Assembly: GCA_948602995.1 (NCBI GenBank)
Contig: CAPEBR010000017.1
Span: 15,011 to 79,010, forward strand
DNA length: 64,000 nt
DNA from: an uncultured Dorea sp.
GTDB lineage: Bacteria; Bacillota; Clostridia; Lachnospirales; Lachnospiraceae
Direction of reading: 5' to 3'
Shown: piece after piece, positions 49,943 to 58,907 of the stretch
Layout: every line of letters starts with the position of its first letter
Position numbering within the stretch: position 1 is the first letter of the stretch
Translations under genes and position numbers: made by a program
The notes under the pieces: generated by a model
Told to the model about the DNA's origin: nothing
The model's database searches: none
What the model saw: the letters and a program-made list of their open reading frames with translations, nothing else

Positions 49943-51526
49943 ATGTCGTATATGGCATTATACCGGAAGTTCCGGCCAGATGAATTTGAGGACGTAAAAG
50001 GGCAGGACGCCATTGTGGCAACGCTTAAGAATCAGATTAAGTCAGACCGTGTCGGACATGCATATTTGTTCTGCGGCACCCGGGGGACGGGGAAGACGTC
50101 TGTCGCAAAGATATTTGCGAAGGCGGTTAATTGCGAGCACCCACAAGAGGGGAGTCCCTGTGGGAAATGTGAGACGTGCAGGACGATTGCTGCAGGGAAC
50201 TCCATGAATGTGATTGAGATTGACGCGGCATCCAATAATGGCGTGGACAATATCCGGGAGATCCGAGAGGAGGTTTCCTATCGTCCTACGGAGGGAAGGT
50301 ACAAGGTATATATTATTGACGAGGTGCATATGCTTTCAATCGGGGCTTTTAATGCACTACTGAAAACGTTGGAGGAACCGCCGGAATATGTGATTTTTAT
50401 CCTTGCCACAACGGAGGCCCACAAGATTCCGGTTACGATTCTGAGCCGCTGCCAGAGATATGATTTCAAGCGCATTTCCATAGAGACGATTTCTGCGCGG
50501 CTTATGGAGCTGATTGAGAAGGAAAAATGGGAGGTAGAGGAGAAGGCTGTCCGCTATATCGCGAGGGTGGCGGACGGCTCTATGCGTGATGCGCTGAGCC
50601 TGCTTGACCAGTGCGCGGCATTTTACATCGGAGAGGCGCTCACGTACGACCATGTGCTGGAGGTGCTTGGTGCGGTTGACACGGAGGTATTCAGCCGGCT
50701 CTTAAGGGAGCTTCTGGAGTTTGACGCGCGTGCAGTGATTGAGACGGTGGATGAGCTTGTATCAGAGGGGCGGGAGTTGTCTCAGCTTGCGTCAGATATC
50801 ACCTGGTATCTGAGGAATCTCTTGTTGGTAAAATGTTCGGATAACATGGAGGACGTGCTGGATGTCTCTACGGAAAACCTTGCGAGACTTAAGGAGGAGG
50901 CGCTTCTTATAGAAAATGATACCTTGATGCGCTACATCCGCATTTTCTCAGATCTTACAAATCAGCTGAAATACGCATCTCAGAAGAGGGTTCTTCTTGA
51001 AATTGCACTGATCAAGCTCTGCAGGCCAGAGATGGAGCCGGCGGAAGATACAATGCTTGAGCGGATCCGGGCGGTGGAGAAGAAGCTTGAAGAGGGGCTC
51101 ACCGTTGCGGGAGGAGCCGGGGAGAGAATCGTGTACCGGGACAGGGAAGCGGAAGAGAAGCCTGCAAAGAAGCCGGAGCTTCCGCAGGCGCTGAATGAGG
51201 AAGTGAAGGCTGTGGCGGCGGATTTCCGCGCTATAGCTAATGACGCCTCCCCCATGCTCAGGACATATCTAAAGAAGGCGCGCTTAAGCGCCGGGGACGG
51301 CAGCAGGCTGATGATTGTGCTGCCGGACGAAGTGAGCGCCGGAGTTGTTGGAAGCGATGCGCATAAGGAGGAGATAAAGGAACTCATTGCCGGGAAAACC
51401 GGAAGGAAAGTAGAGATTGACGTCTGCCATGTGGAGGAAGGGCGTCGGTTCGAGGACAGTTTTGCAGATATTGAAGAATATATCAAAGAAGTGGTTCATA
51501 TGGATCTCACTGTGGAGGATGATTAG
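49943..51526 (+). CDS. dnaX: DNA polymerase III subunit gamma/tau
   Basis: A 527-residue clamp-loader ATPase. ALYRKFRPDEFEDVKGQD opens it, Walker A is CGTRGTGKTSVAKIF, four cysteines in CEHPQEGSPCGKCETC bind zinc, and VYIIDEVHMLS plus LEEPPEYVIFILATTE complete the core. Domain III (about 240-360) and a tau-like tail follow. It opens the beta clamp and holds polymerases at the fork. The dnaX-ybaB-recR order is conserved. Confidence 0.96.
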   Translation: MSYMALYRKFRPDEFEDVKGQDAIVATLKNQIKSDRVGHAYLFCGTRGTGKTSVAKIFAKAVNCEHPQEGSPCGKCETCRTIAAGNSMNVIEIDAASNNGVDNIREIREEVSYRPTEGRYKVYIIDEVHMLSIGAFNALLKTLEEPPEYVIFILATTEAHKIPVTILSRCQRYDFKRISIETISARLMELIEKEKWEVEEKAVRYIARVADGSMRDALSLLDQCAAFYIGEALTYDHVLEVLGAVDTEVFSRLLRELLEFDARAVIETVDELVSEGRELSQLASDITWYLRNLLLVKCSDNMEDVLDVSTENLARLKEEALLIENDTLMRYIRIFSDLTNQLKYASQKRVLLEIALIKLCRPEMEPAEDTMLERIRAVEKKLEEGLTVAGGAGERIVYRDREAEEKPAKKPELPQALNEEVKAVAADFRAIANDASPMLRTYLKKARLSAGDGSRLMIVLPDEVSAGVVGSDAHKEEIKELIAGKTGRKVEIDVCHVEEGRRFEDSFADIEEYIKEVVHMDLTVEDD

Positions 51527-51619
51527 CAAAATCAGCCGCAAAGAGGCGGAAAAGCATCGCAGATGCATTTCCGGGATGTGAACCGTAACGATTGCGATAG
51601 TGACAGAAAGGAGAAAGAA

Positions 51620-51973
51620 ATGGCGAAAAGAGGCGGATTTCCCGGCGGCGGTATGCCGGGGAACATGGCAAATCTTATGAAGCAGGCGCAGAAGATGCAG
51701 CGTCAGATGGAAGAACAGGCAAAAGAGATGGAGACAAAGGAGTTTACCGCAACAGCGGGCGGGGGCGCCGTGGAGGTAACCGTGACCGGAGCAAAGAAGG
51801 TGCTTAAGATCAAACTCGACGAGGAAGTCGTAGATCCGGATGATGTTGAGATGCTGGAGGATCTGATAGTGGCTGCGGTGAACGAGGCATTTGAAAAGGT
51901 GGATGAGGCGTCCTCTTCCTCCATGTCAAAGCTCACCGGCGGAATGGGCGGCAGTATTCCGGGACTGTTTTAG
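51620..51973 (+). CDS. YbaB/EbfC nucleoid-associated protein
   Basis: The start at 51620 (MAKRGGFPGGGMPGNMANLMKQ) follows AAAGGAG; the longer frame is not supported. About 117 residues with the YbaB core (KKVLKIKLDEEVVDPDDVEMLEDLIVAAVNEA). Dimeric DNA-binding protein encoded with recR in most bacteria; precise role unclear. Confidence 0.93.
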   Translation: MAKRGGFPGGGMPGNMANLMKQAQKMQRQMEEQAKEMETKEFTATAGGGAVEVTVTGAKKVLKIKLDEEVVDPDDVEMLEDLIVAAVNEAFEKVDEASSSSMSKLTGGMGGSIPGLF

Positions 51974-51989
51974 ATAAGGAGCAGTTCAG

Positions 51990-52586
51990 ATGGACTACTA
52001 TAGCAACCAGATCAGAAAGCTAATAGATGAATTATCCCGCCTCCCGGGAATTGGAACAAAGTCAGCGGCAAGGCTGGCTTTTCACTTGATTCATATGCCG
52101 GTCCCGGACGTAAAAAGACTGGCCGGGACAATGGTAGAGGCCCGGGAAAATGTAAGATACTGCAAAGAATGCTGCACACTCACTGACCAGGATCTCTGCC
52201 CGATCTGCGCAAATGCGGACAGAGACCACAAGACAATCATGGTTGTAGAAAATACACGCGACCTGGCAGCGTACGAAAAAACCGGAAAATACGAAGGAGT
52301 GTACCATGTCCTCCATGGAGCCATATCCCCCATGCTCGGAATCGGGCCGGGAGACATAAAGCTAAAGGAACTGATCGCCCGTCTTGAAAAAGAGGTGGAT
52401 GAAGTGATCGTGGCAACCAATTCAAGCCTGGAGGGAGAGACTACAGCCATGTATATCAGCAAGCTGATAAAACCAACGGGCATCAAAGTAAGCAGAATTG
52501 CCAGCGGAGTGCCGGTGGGTGGGGACCTGGAATATATAGATGAGGTGACACTCCTTCGGGCACTTGACGGGCGCACGGAATTGTAG
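51990..52586 (+). CDS. recR: Recombination protein RecR
   Basis: A 198-residue protein: helix-hairpin-helix (LSRLPGIGTKSAARLAFHL), zinc finger CKECCTLTDQDLCPIC, Toprim domain (MVVENTRDLAAYEKTG, YHVLHGAISPMLGIGP) and Walker-like end. It acts with RecO and RecF in loading RecA at gaps. GGAGCAG precedes the start. The stop lies just before a REP doublet. Confidence 0.97.
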   Translation: MDYYSNQIRKLIDELSRLPGIGTKSAARLAFHLIHMPVPDVKRLAGTMVEARENVRYCKECCTLTDQDLCPICANADRDHKTIMVVENTRDLAAYEKTGKYEGVYHVLHGAISPMLGIGPGDIKLKELIARLEKEVDEVIVATNSSLEGETTAMYISKLIKPTGIKVSRIASGVPVGGDLEYIDEVTLLRALDGRTEL

Positions 52587-52686
52587 TTGGGGGACGGGGT
52601 AATTTTAAAATTACCCCGTCCCCAACTCAAAAAGGGACAGGTCATTTTCAATTTGGGACGGGGCATTTTTAAAAATGCCCCGTCCC
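52587..52686. repeat. REP doublet 12
   Basis: Palindromes 52587-52625 (with one extra G in the left arm) and 52655-52686, joined by a spacer with GGGACAGG (52634-52641). Confidence 0.9.
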
Positions 52687-52705
52687 CTCAACCAGGAGGT
52701 GTCTC

Positions 52706-53806
52706 ATGAGCAGAAATAAAGTTACATCCACTGACATTGCCAAGGCCGCCGGGGTATCCCAGGCTACGGTGTCGATGATACTGAACAAGAAGTACAATGC
52801 TTCTTTTTCCAAAGAGACGATTGAACGTGTGGAGACGGCGGCCAGGGAGCTGGGCTATGTGCCGCAGAAGCGGAAGGCATCAAAGAGCGGCAGACAGGAG
52901 AAGCTTTTGGTTGTGTTTTGCCCGAACCTTACGAATCCATACTATGTCATGCTCCTCCAGGGCATTGAGTCCCGGGCGAAGGAGCAGGGATATGCGCTGT
53001 TTATCTGCAACACGCAGAGAGATCTTAAGATGGAGGAGCGCTACCTTAAGATGATGTGGCAGATCCGGCCGCTTGGGGTAATCTATATGTGCAACCCGAG
53101 TCACTGCTTTCTGGGGCTTGTGGAGGAACTGTCCAGGAATATTCCGGTGGTGGTCATTAATAACCAGAATGAGAAGCTTGATGTGGATGTGGTGGAACTT
53201 GACAACTCCAAGCTCGGCCGTCTGATGGCAAGGCATCTTCTTGAGCTGGGACACCGCAGGGTGGCGTATATTGCGCCGCCGCTTACTACGAGGCAGAAGC
53301 AGCGTTCCAAGCGGGTGGAGGGATTTCTGAAAGAATATGAGGCTGCCGGCATCAGGGAAAATGTAATTATCAAAGCAGCAAAGGAAGAGATTGATAAGGA
53401 CATTGCCCACATTGATTCGGAGTACATGATTGGATATGAGCTGACAGGGGAGCTCCTTGGGGAGAGGAAGGACGTCACGGCAATCGTAGGGCTCAATGAC
53501 ATGATTGCATTCGGGATTATGGACGCCCTCCATGAAGCAAAGCTTAAGGTTCCCGGGGATGTGTCGGTGATGGGGTGTGACAATACACTGTTTACCCGGC
53601 TTCATAAGGTGGGACTTACGACTATCGAGCATTTTGTTATTTTTAAGGGCAGGGATGCGTGCGATATTATTATGAAGAAAATTGGGACGAATGCTTCAAA
53701 GTATTCGGAAATAGAGCCTGTCAGCATTTATCATGTGGAGTACGAGCCCAAGCTTATTGTGCGAGGGACAACCTCTTATGCAAGGCATAAAAAAATTAAA
53801 AATTAA
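52706..53806 (+). CDS. LacI-family transcriptional regulator
   Basis: A 366-residue regulator: N-terminal helix-turn-helix TSTDIAKAAGVSQATVSMILNKK with hinge helix, then a periplasmic-binding-type effector domain (LVVFCPNLTNPYYVMLLQGIE, VGLNDMIAFGIMDAL, VPGDVSVMGCDN). AGGAGG precedes the start. AT-rich palindromes directly after the gene and before the transaldolase suggest it controls itself and the transaldolase-transketolase operon. The effector is unknown. Confidence 0.9.
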   Translation: MSRNKVTSTDIAKAAGVSQATVSMILNKKYNASFSKETIERVETAARELGYVPQKRKASKSGRQEKLLVVFCPNLTNPYYVMLLQGIESRAKEQGYALFICNTQRDLKMEERYLKMMWQIRPLGVIYMCNPSHCFLGLVEELSRNIPVVVINNQNEKLDVDVVELDNSKLGRLMARHLLELGHRRVAYIAPPLTTRQKQRSKRVEGFLKEYEAAGIRENVIIKAAKEEIDKDIAHIDSEYMIGYELTGELLGERKDVTAIVGLNDMIAFGIMDALHEAKLKVPGDVSVMGCDNTLFTRLHKVGLTTIEHFVIFKGRDACDIIMKKIGTNASKYSEIEPVSIYHVEYEPKLIVRGTTSYARHKKIKN

Positions 53807-53818
53807 TATATTTTCATG

Positions 53819-53832
53819 TATTATTAATAATA
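53819..53832. promoter_or_regulatory. Candidate operator 1
   Basis: TATTATTAATAATA is a perfect 14-bp palindrome 13 bases after the LacI stop. The core ATTAATAAT recurs in the two sites downstream. Confidence 0.45.
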
Positions 53833-53978
53833 TTTTTGCTATTCTGCACCATTTTACGGGTGCGTGACAGAAGAGATGCGAATTACAAAAAAATGAGTAT
53901 TTACAGTGTTTTTGAGATGATATGCCATGAACCAGGGGCAGCATGAAATGCGTCTGAATTTCCTGCGTTTTGTTGATA

Positions 53979-54009
53979 ATTCATTAATAATCCAAAATTA
54001 TTAATGAAT
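53979..54009. promoter_or_regulatory. Candidate operator 2
   Basis: ATTCATTAATAAT and ATTATTAATGAAT are perfect 13-base arms around CCAAA, about 28 bases upstream of the transaldolase -35. Confidence 0.55.
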
Positions 54010-54010
54010 A

Positions 54011-54029
54011 AAATTATTAATAATAATTT
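54011..54029. promoter_or_regulatory. Candidate operator 3
   Basis: AAATTATT and AATAATTT around AAT, ending 8 bases before the -35 box. Confidence 0.45.
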
Positions 54030-54036
54030 GTGCCTA

Positions 54037-54066
54037 TTGACCAAAATAAGGTTAATGGGCTATAAT
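54037..54066 (+). promoter_or_regulatory. Promoter of the transaldolase-transketolase operon
   Basis: TTGACC and TATAAT are 18 bases apart, 43 bases before the start. Confidence 0.75.
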
Positions 54067-54108
54067 TTTTTTATGCGGAAAATATATTTTTAAGGAGGAA
54101 ACAAGAGA

Positions 54109-54765
54109 ATGAAATTTTTCATTGACACAGCCAAAGTCGAGGACATTAAGAAAGCAAATGACATGGGGGTTATTTGCGGCGTAACAACAAATCCTTCCCT
54201 GATTGCAAAGGAAGGAAGGGTATTTGAAGAGGTGATCGCAGAGATCGCATCAATTGTGGACGGGCCCATAAGCGGCGAGGTAAAGGCGACGACGGTTGAC
54301 GCGGAAGGCATGATTGCAGAGGGAAGAGAGATCGCAAAGATCCACCCCAATATGGTTGTGAAGATTCCGATGACTGCAGAGGGTCTTAAAGCATGTAAGC
54401 AGCTTACAAAGGAAGGAATCAAGACAAACGTTACACTGATCTTCACAGCAAACCAGGCACTTCTTGCTGCAAGGGCAGGCGCTACGTATGTATCACCATT
54501 CCTTGGACGTCTGGATGATATCTCTGTAAGGGGTGTAGATCTGATTGCGGAGATTGCAGACATTTTCCGGACTGCAGGGGATATTGATACACAGATTATC
54601 GCAGCAAGCGTAAGAAGTACCATCCACGTAACAGACTGCGCGCTGGCAGGGGCAGATATTGCAACAGTACCGTATAAAGTAATTGAGCAGATGACGCATC
54701 ACCCGCTGACAGACGCAGGAATTGCGAAGTTCCAGGCAGACTACAAGGCTGTATTTGGGGAATAG
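54109..54765 (+). CDS. Transaldolase / fructose-6-phosphate aldolase family protein
   Basis: A 218-residue small transaldolase (TalC/FsaA type). MKFFIDTAKVEDIKKANDMGVICGVTTNPSLI opens the barrel, MVVKIPMTAEGLKA contains the Schiff-base lysine and FLGRLDDI the family motif. It moves dihydroxyacetone units in the pentose phosphate pathway, or cleaves fructose 6-phosphate; sequence alone cannot separate the two here. GGAGG precedes the start. The transketolase genes follow in the same operon. Confidence 0.92.
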   Translation: MKFFIDTAKVEDIKKANDMGVICGVTTNPSLIAKEGRVFEEVIAEIASIVDGPISGEVKATTVDAEGMIAEGREIAKIHPNMVVKIPMTAEGLKACKQLTKEGIKTNVTLIFTANQALLAARAGATYVSPFLGRLDDISVRGVDLIAEIADIFRTAGDIDTQIIAASVRSTIHVTDCALAGADIATVPYKVIEQMTHHPLTDAGIAKFQADYKAVFGE

Positions 54766-54777
54766 GAGGCATTTTTC

Positions 54778-55614
54778 ATGAATAAATTAGAGCTTATGAA
54801 AACTGCGAACGAGGTGAGAAAGGGAATTATTACCGCAGTTCACAGTGCAAAATGCGGACATCCGGGCGGCTCCCTCTCCGCAGCGGATATTTATACGTAT
54901 CTGTTTTTTGAGGAAATGAATGTTGATCCGGCAGATCCGAAGAAGGCAGACCGTGACCGTTTTGTATTATCAAAGGGACATACCGCACCGGGATATTATT
55001 CTACTCTGGCAAACAGGGGATTCTTCCCAGTAGAGGATCTTACTACACTGCGTAAGACAGGTTCCTATCTTCAGGGACATCCGGATATGAAACACATTCC
55101 GGGCGTTGATATGTCAAGCGGCTCACTCGGACAGGGGATCTCAGCGGCAGTCGGCATGGCCATTTCCGCGAAAATATCAGGAGATTCCTACAGAGTATAC
55201 ACACTACTTGGCGACGGTGAGATTCAGGAGGGACAGGTGTGGGAGGCTTCCATGCTTGCGGCACACAGAAAACTGGATAACCTGGTTGTGATCGTGGACA
55301 ATAATAACCTTCAGATTGACGGGCCGATTACAGAGGTTAACTCTCCATATCCGATTGACAAGAAGTTTGAGGCATTTAATTTCCATGTAATTAATATTGA
55401 TGGACATGACTTTGACGCAATTGATGCTGCATTTAAAGAGGCAAGAGAAACGAAGGGACAGCCCACGGCAATCATTGCAAAGACAATCAAGGGCAAAGAC
55501 GTTTCCTTTATGGAAAACCAGGCAGCATGGCACGGCGCAGCTCCGAATGACGAGCAGTATGCGGTTGCCATGGCAGATTTAGAGAAGGTAGGTGAAGCAT
55601 TATGTCAGAAGTAA
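54778..55614 (+). CDS. Transketolase, N-terminal (thiamine diphosphate-binding) subunit
   Basis: A 278-residue half-transketolase. HSAKCGHPGGSLSAADIYTYLFF, KGHTAPGYYSTLANRGFF and the ThDP/Mg motif GDGEIQEGQVWEA...DNNNLQIDG are present. It pairs with the product of the next gene, which it overlaps by 13 bases, to give one active transketolase in the non-oxidative pentose phosphate pathway. Split transketolases are common in Clostridia and Archaea. Confidence 0.94.
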   Translation: MNKLELMKTANEVRKGIITAVHSAKCGHPGGSLSAADIYTYLFFEEMNVDPADPKKADRDRFVLSKGHTAPGYYSTLANRGFFPVEDLTTLRKTGSYLQGHPDMKHIPGVDMSSGSLGQGISAAVGMAISAKISGDSYRVYTLLGDGEIQEGQVWEASMLAAHRKLDNLVVIVDNNNLQIDGPITEVNSPYPIDKKFEAFNFHVINIDGHDFDAIDAAFKEARETKGQPTAIIAKTIKGKDVSFMENQAAWHGAAPNDEQYAVAMADLEKVGEALCQK

Positions 55615-56540
55615 AGAAAATCGCAACAAGAGAAAGCTACGGTAATGCTTTGGCAGAATTAGGGAAAGAGCATGAGGATGTAATCGTATTAGATGCTGAC
55701 CTTGCAGCAGCGACTAAAACAGGAGTATTTAAAAAGGCATTTCCAGAGCGCCATATTGACTGCGGAATCGCTGAGTGCAACATGATCAGCGTGGCGGCAG
55801 GCATCGCGACAACCGGAAAAGTTCCCTTTGCAAGTTCATTCGCAATGTTTGCAGCAGGAAGGGCGTTCGAGCAGGTCCGCAACTCCATAGGATATCCGAA
55901 GCTGAACGTGAAAATCGGTGCAACCCATGCCGGAATCTCTGTAGGAGAAGACGGTGCAACCCACCAGTGCAACGAGGACATCGCCCTCATGAGAACCATT
56001 CCGGGAATGGTAGTCATCAATCCGGCGGATGATGTAGAAGCAAAAGCAGCAGTAAAAGCAGCCTACGAGCACGTAGGCCCGGTATATCTCCGCTTTGGAA
56101 GACTGGCAGTTCCAGTAATCAATGATAGTGAAGACTATAAATTTGAGATCGGAAAGGCAGTAACACTCAGAGAAGGAACAGACGTGACAATCATCGCCAC
56201 CGGACTTCCGGTATCCGAAGCACTTGACGCAGCAGAAAAGCTGGCAGCAGACGGAATCAGCGCGGAAGTAATCAACATTCATACCATCAAGCCGCTTGAC
56301 GAAGAAGCAGTCATAAAGGCAGCAGCAAAGACCGGCAAGATCGTAACAGTAGAGGAGCACTCCATAATCGGCGGGCTTGGCAGCGCAGTGTGCGATGTCG
56401 TGGCACAGAAGGCTCCGGCAAAGGTTCTGAAGATTGGAATCAACGATGTGTATGGCGAATCCGGACCAGCAAAGGAACTTGTAAAGAAGTATGGACTGGA
56501 CGCAGACAGTATCTATGAGAAAGTAAAAGCGTTCGTGTAA
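55602..56540 (+). CDS. Transketolase, C-terminal subunit
   Basis: A 312-residue protein with the pyrimidine-binding and C-terminal transketolase domains: VIVLDADLAAATKTGVF, IDCGIAECNMISVAAGIA (Glu that activates ThDP), THAGISVGEDGATHQ and VEEHSIIGGLGSAV. Works with the N-terminal subunit encoded just before. The operon ends in a REP doublet shared with convergent asnB. Confidence 0.94.
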   Translation: MSEVKKIATRESYGNALAELGKEHEDVIVLDADLAAATKTGVFKKAFPERHIDCGIAECNMISVAAGIATTGKVPFASSFAMFAAGRAFEQVRNSIGYPKLNVKIGATHAGISVGEDGATHQCNEDIALMRTIPGMVVINPADDVEAKAAVKAAYEHVGPVYLRFGRLAVPVINDSEDYKFEIGKAVTLREGTDVTIIATGLPVSEALDAAEKLAADGISAEVINIHTIKPLDEEAVIKAAAKTGKIVTVEEHSIIGGLGSAVCDVVAQKAPAKVLKIGINDVYGESGPAKELVKKYGLDADSIYEKVKAFV

Positions 56541-56545
56541 AAAGT

Positions 56546-56644
56546 TGGGGACGGGGTATTTTTCAAAATACCCCGTCCCCAACTCAAAAAGGGACAGGCC
56601 ATTTTTAATTTGGGACGGGGCAATTTTAAAATTGCCCCGTCCCC
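56546..56644. repeat. REP doublet 13
   Basis: Palindromes 56546-56583 and 56613-56644 joined by a GGGACAGG spacer. The second contains the asnB stop codon on the minus strand. Confidence 0.9.
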
Positions 56645-58494
56645 GACTTCTCCCCGAAAAATCTCTGATACCATACAAGGAAAATATACACCGCCCAGAT
56701 TTTTCTGCTGTTATCTGTTTTCTCATTTTTGTTCCTGCAATTCTTATGGTCATCCAACATCTTTACAAGAAGCTTCGTGTTGAAAAACCGTTTTGCATCA
56801 TCAGACAGAAACATTTCCTTTACGATACTGTAATATTTATCCTCCCTGAGCCACACACGGATCGGGATTGGGAAACCGAGCTTCTTTTTCTTCGCGGTTT
56901 TACTGCGGATTACCCGTTGGGCTGCGCCCCGCAGCGCAACCTTGGTCTTTGGCGCACGTACCTTGTAGGAGAGCGGCAGTGTCTCGGCAAGTTTCATGAC
57001 CTCTCTGTCGAGGAATGGCACGCGGACCTCGATGGAGTTGGCCATGCCCATCTTGTCCCCTTTCATGAGAATATCATGGACAAGCCAGAGGTGAAGGTCT
57101 ACATACTGCATCTTTGTTACCGGATCCTTTCCCCTCACCCGGTCATAAAGGGGCTTCGTAATCTTCTGGATTTCCGGCCGGCATCCGTTTTTGAGAAGCT
57201 TGTTCGCTTCGCGTTCAGTGAAAATGTTGGTGGCATTCGCAAAATATCTCTCTTCAAGGGTCTTTCCGTGTCTCATGAGGAAGCCGCGCCCTTTCATGCC
57301 ACCTGGCAGGCAGTATTCGGCAAATTTTCCGAGAAGACGGCGTACCGGCATGGGGATCTTATTGAATCCGGTGTGCTCCATGGGCTCGCAGTAGATATTG
57401 TATCCGCCGAACAGTTCATCTGACCCTTCGCCGGAGAGGACTACCTTCACATCCTTTGCAGCTTCGCGGCTTAAGAAAAACAGGGCGATTGCGGCGGGGT
57501 CCGCTACGGGTTCGTCCATATAGTACTGGATATCTGACAGACTGTCCCAATACTCTTCGGGCGTGATAACCTTTGCCGTATTCTTCATATGAATACTTGC
57601 CGCAAATTCCTTTGCATCCTGAATCTCACTGTATTTTCCCTCGTCAAAGCCCACTGTATAGGTTCTGTCCACCTGTCCGAGCCAGGTCAGATAGCTGGAA
57701 TCCACTCCGCTTGACAGATAAGAGGCAACCTCAACATCGCTGATCTTGTGCTTCTCCACGGAATCTTTCATGACGGCCTCTACATCATCTACGACTTCAT
57801 TGAAGGATTTTTTGCAATCCCCTGTGAAATGAGGCTCAAAGTAGCGCGTAATTTTTGTTCTGCCCTCCTTATACTGGAGGAAATGTCCTGGCTGCAGACA
57901 GAATACGCCCTTGAAAAATGTCTCGTTGGTCGGAACGAACTGGAAGGAAAGATAATTTCCGAGCGCGCCCTCATTGAACACTTTGTCAAACTTTGGATGC
58001 ACAAGGAAGGACTTGATCTCTGAACCAAAGAAAAGAGTCCCGTTCATCTGCGCGTAGTAAAGGGGCTTGATGCCGAACATGTCCCTGGCTGCAAAGAGCT
58101 TCTTATTCTTAATATCCCAGATGACGAATGCGTACATACCCCGCAGGCGGTCCAGGAGACGGGAACCCCACTCCTCGTATCCGTGGAGCAGAGTCTCGGA
58201 GTCCGTGTTGGAGGAGAATCTGTGCCCTGCGGCAAGAAGCTCAGCTCTGAGCTCCTGATAATTGTAGATCTCTCCGTTGAAAACAAGAGCCATGCTCCGG
58301 TCCTCGTTGTATAAAGGCTGGTCGCCCTCCGCGGAAAGGTCTATAATGCTTAAGCGGCGGAACCCGAGCGCAGCGTCCTCGTCTATATATCTGCCCTCGC
58401 TGTCCGGCCCCCGGTGAATGATCGTATTCATCATATTCACCAGAACCTCCTCGCGGTTTTCAAGTTTGCCAACAAAACCAGTAAATCCACACAT
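56626..58494 (-). CDS. asnB: Asparagine synthase (glutamine-hydrolysing)
   Basis: A 622-residue enzyme. MCGFTGF gives the Cys2 nucleophile of the glutaminase domain, with RRLSIIDLS, FNGEIYNY and NTDSETLLHGYEEWG. The synthetase domain has SYLSSGVDSSYLTWL (PP-loop) and LSGEGSDELFGGY. It makes asparagine from aspartate, ATP and glutamine. AAGGAGATGG lies before the ATG. The final residues S-G-T-G-Q-F and the stop derive from the REP doublet, so the natural end is lost. A possible structured RNA lies just upstream. Confidence 0.95.
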   Translation of the reverse strand: MCGFTGFVGKLENREEVLVNMMNTIIHRGPDSEGRYIDEDAALGFRRLSIIDLSAEGDQPLYNEDRSMALVFNGEIYNYQELRAELLAAGHRFSSNTDSETLLHGYEEWGSRLLDRLRGMYAFVIWDIKNKKLFAARDMFGIKPLYYAQMNGTLFFGSEIKSFLVHPKFDKVFNEGALGNYLSFQFVPTNETFFKGVFCLQPGHFLQYKEGRTKITRYFEPHFTGDCKKSFNEVVDDVEAVMKDSVEKHKISDVEVASYLSSGVDSSYLTWLGQVDRTYTVGFDEGKYSEIQDAKEFAASIHMKNTAKVITPEEYWDSLSDIQYYMDEPVADPAAIALFFLSREAAKDVKVVLSGEGSDELFGGYNIYCEPMEHTGFNKIPMPVRRLLGKFAEYCLPGGMKGRGFLMRHGKTLEERYFANATNIFTEREANKLLKNGCRPEIQKITKPLYDRVRGKDPVTKMQYVDLHLWLVHDILMKGDKMGMANSIEVRVPFLDREVMKLAETLPLSYKVRAPKTKVALRGAAQRVIRSKTAKKKKLGFPIPIRVWLREDKYYSIVKEMFLSDDAKRFFNTKLLVKMLDDHKNCRNKNEKTDNSRKIWAVYIFLVWYQRFFGEKSGTGQF

Positions 58495-58600
58495 AAAATT
58501 CCATCTCCTTATTTTAATACGGCTGCGTCAAAATATTTTTTATGATAACATCAACCTTAATGTATTTTGCTATAGTATTGCCCCTGCTATTCGGATAACC

Positions 58601-58745
58601 GAAAAAAATAATGCCCACCCTGTCAAGGCCAGGATGAGCGTCTCTCGCTGAGAGGTAGCAACCCGCTTGGAAGACTCCGCCTTTGGAGTGGGGCTTCATG
58701 AAAGGCATCTGCTGCAGTGCCTGACGGCAGACTGCCTTTTCTTTA
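58601..58745 (-). ncRNA. Candidate structured RNA upstream of asnB
   Basis: About 145 bases rich in paired segments: CTCTC-AGC-GAGAG, ACTCC-AAAGGC-GGAGT and GGCA-GTC-TGCC, with a possible closing stem. Read on the minus strand it follows a good promoter and ends in a seven-T run (A-run 58602-58608). The plus strand also ends in a hairpin with TTTTCTTT, so the orientation is not certain. I do not recognise the class: it is not a T-box and does not fit the TPP or SAM consensus. The rest of 58495-59225 holds only fragments listed separately. Confidence 0.4.
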
Positions 58746-58751
58746 GATAAA

Positions 58752-58780
58752 AGGATAGCACAAACCGCTGGAAAGTTCAA
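58752..58780 (-). promoter_or_regulatory. Promoter of the candidate RNA / asnB leader
   Basis: On the minus strand TTGAAC and TATCCT are 17 bases apart. Confidence 0.55.
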
Positions 58781-58818
58781 GGAGTTAGTTTATGTTGATA
58801 GTGTAACTTTACCTGGGG

Positions 58819-58845
58819 AGTGTTACTGGTCACGGAGTGAACAGT
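58819..58845. repeat. Solitary family-C end
   Basis: GTTACTGGTCACGG joined to AGTGAACAGTAAC: the terminal hairpin of the family-C element standing alone, about 27 bases. Confidence 0.6.
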
Positions 58846-58907
58846 AACTCAGGCCAGGGCATTTAGAGAGAATGTGTTACATAGCACTTGATAATTTTCT
58901 GAATATC

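Noticed and set aside
58601..58745. T-box or TPP riboswitch before asnB
   Set aside because: No AGGGTGG T-box sequence; CTGAGAGG and ACCC look TPP-like on the plus strand, but the CTGATC part is absent and the strand is opposite to asnB.
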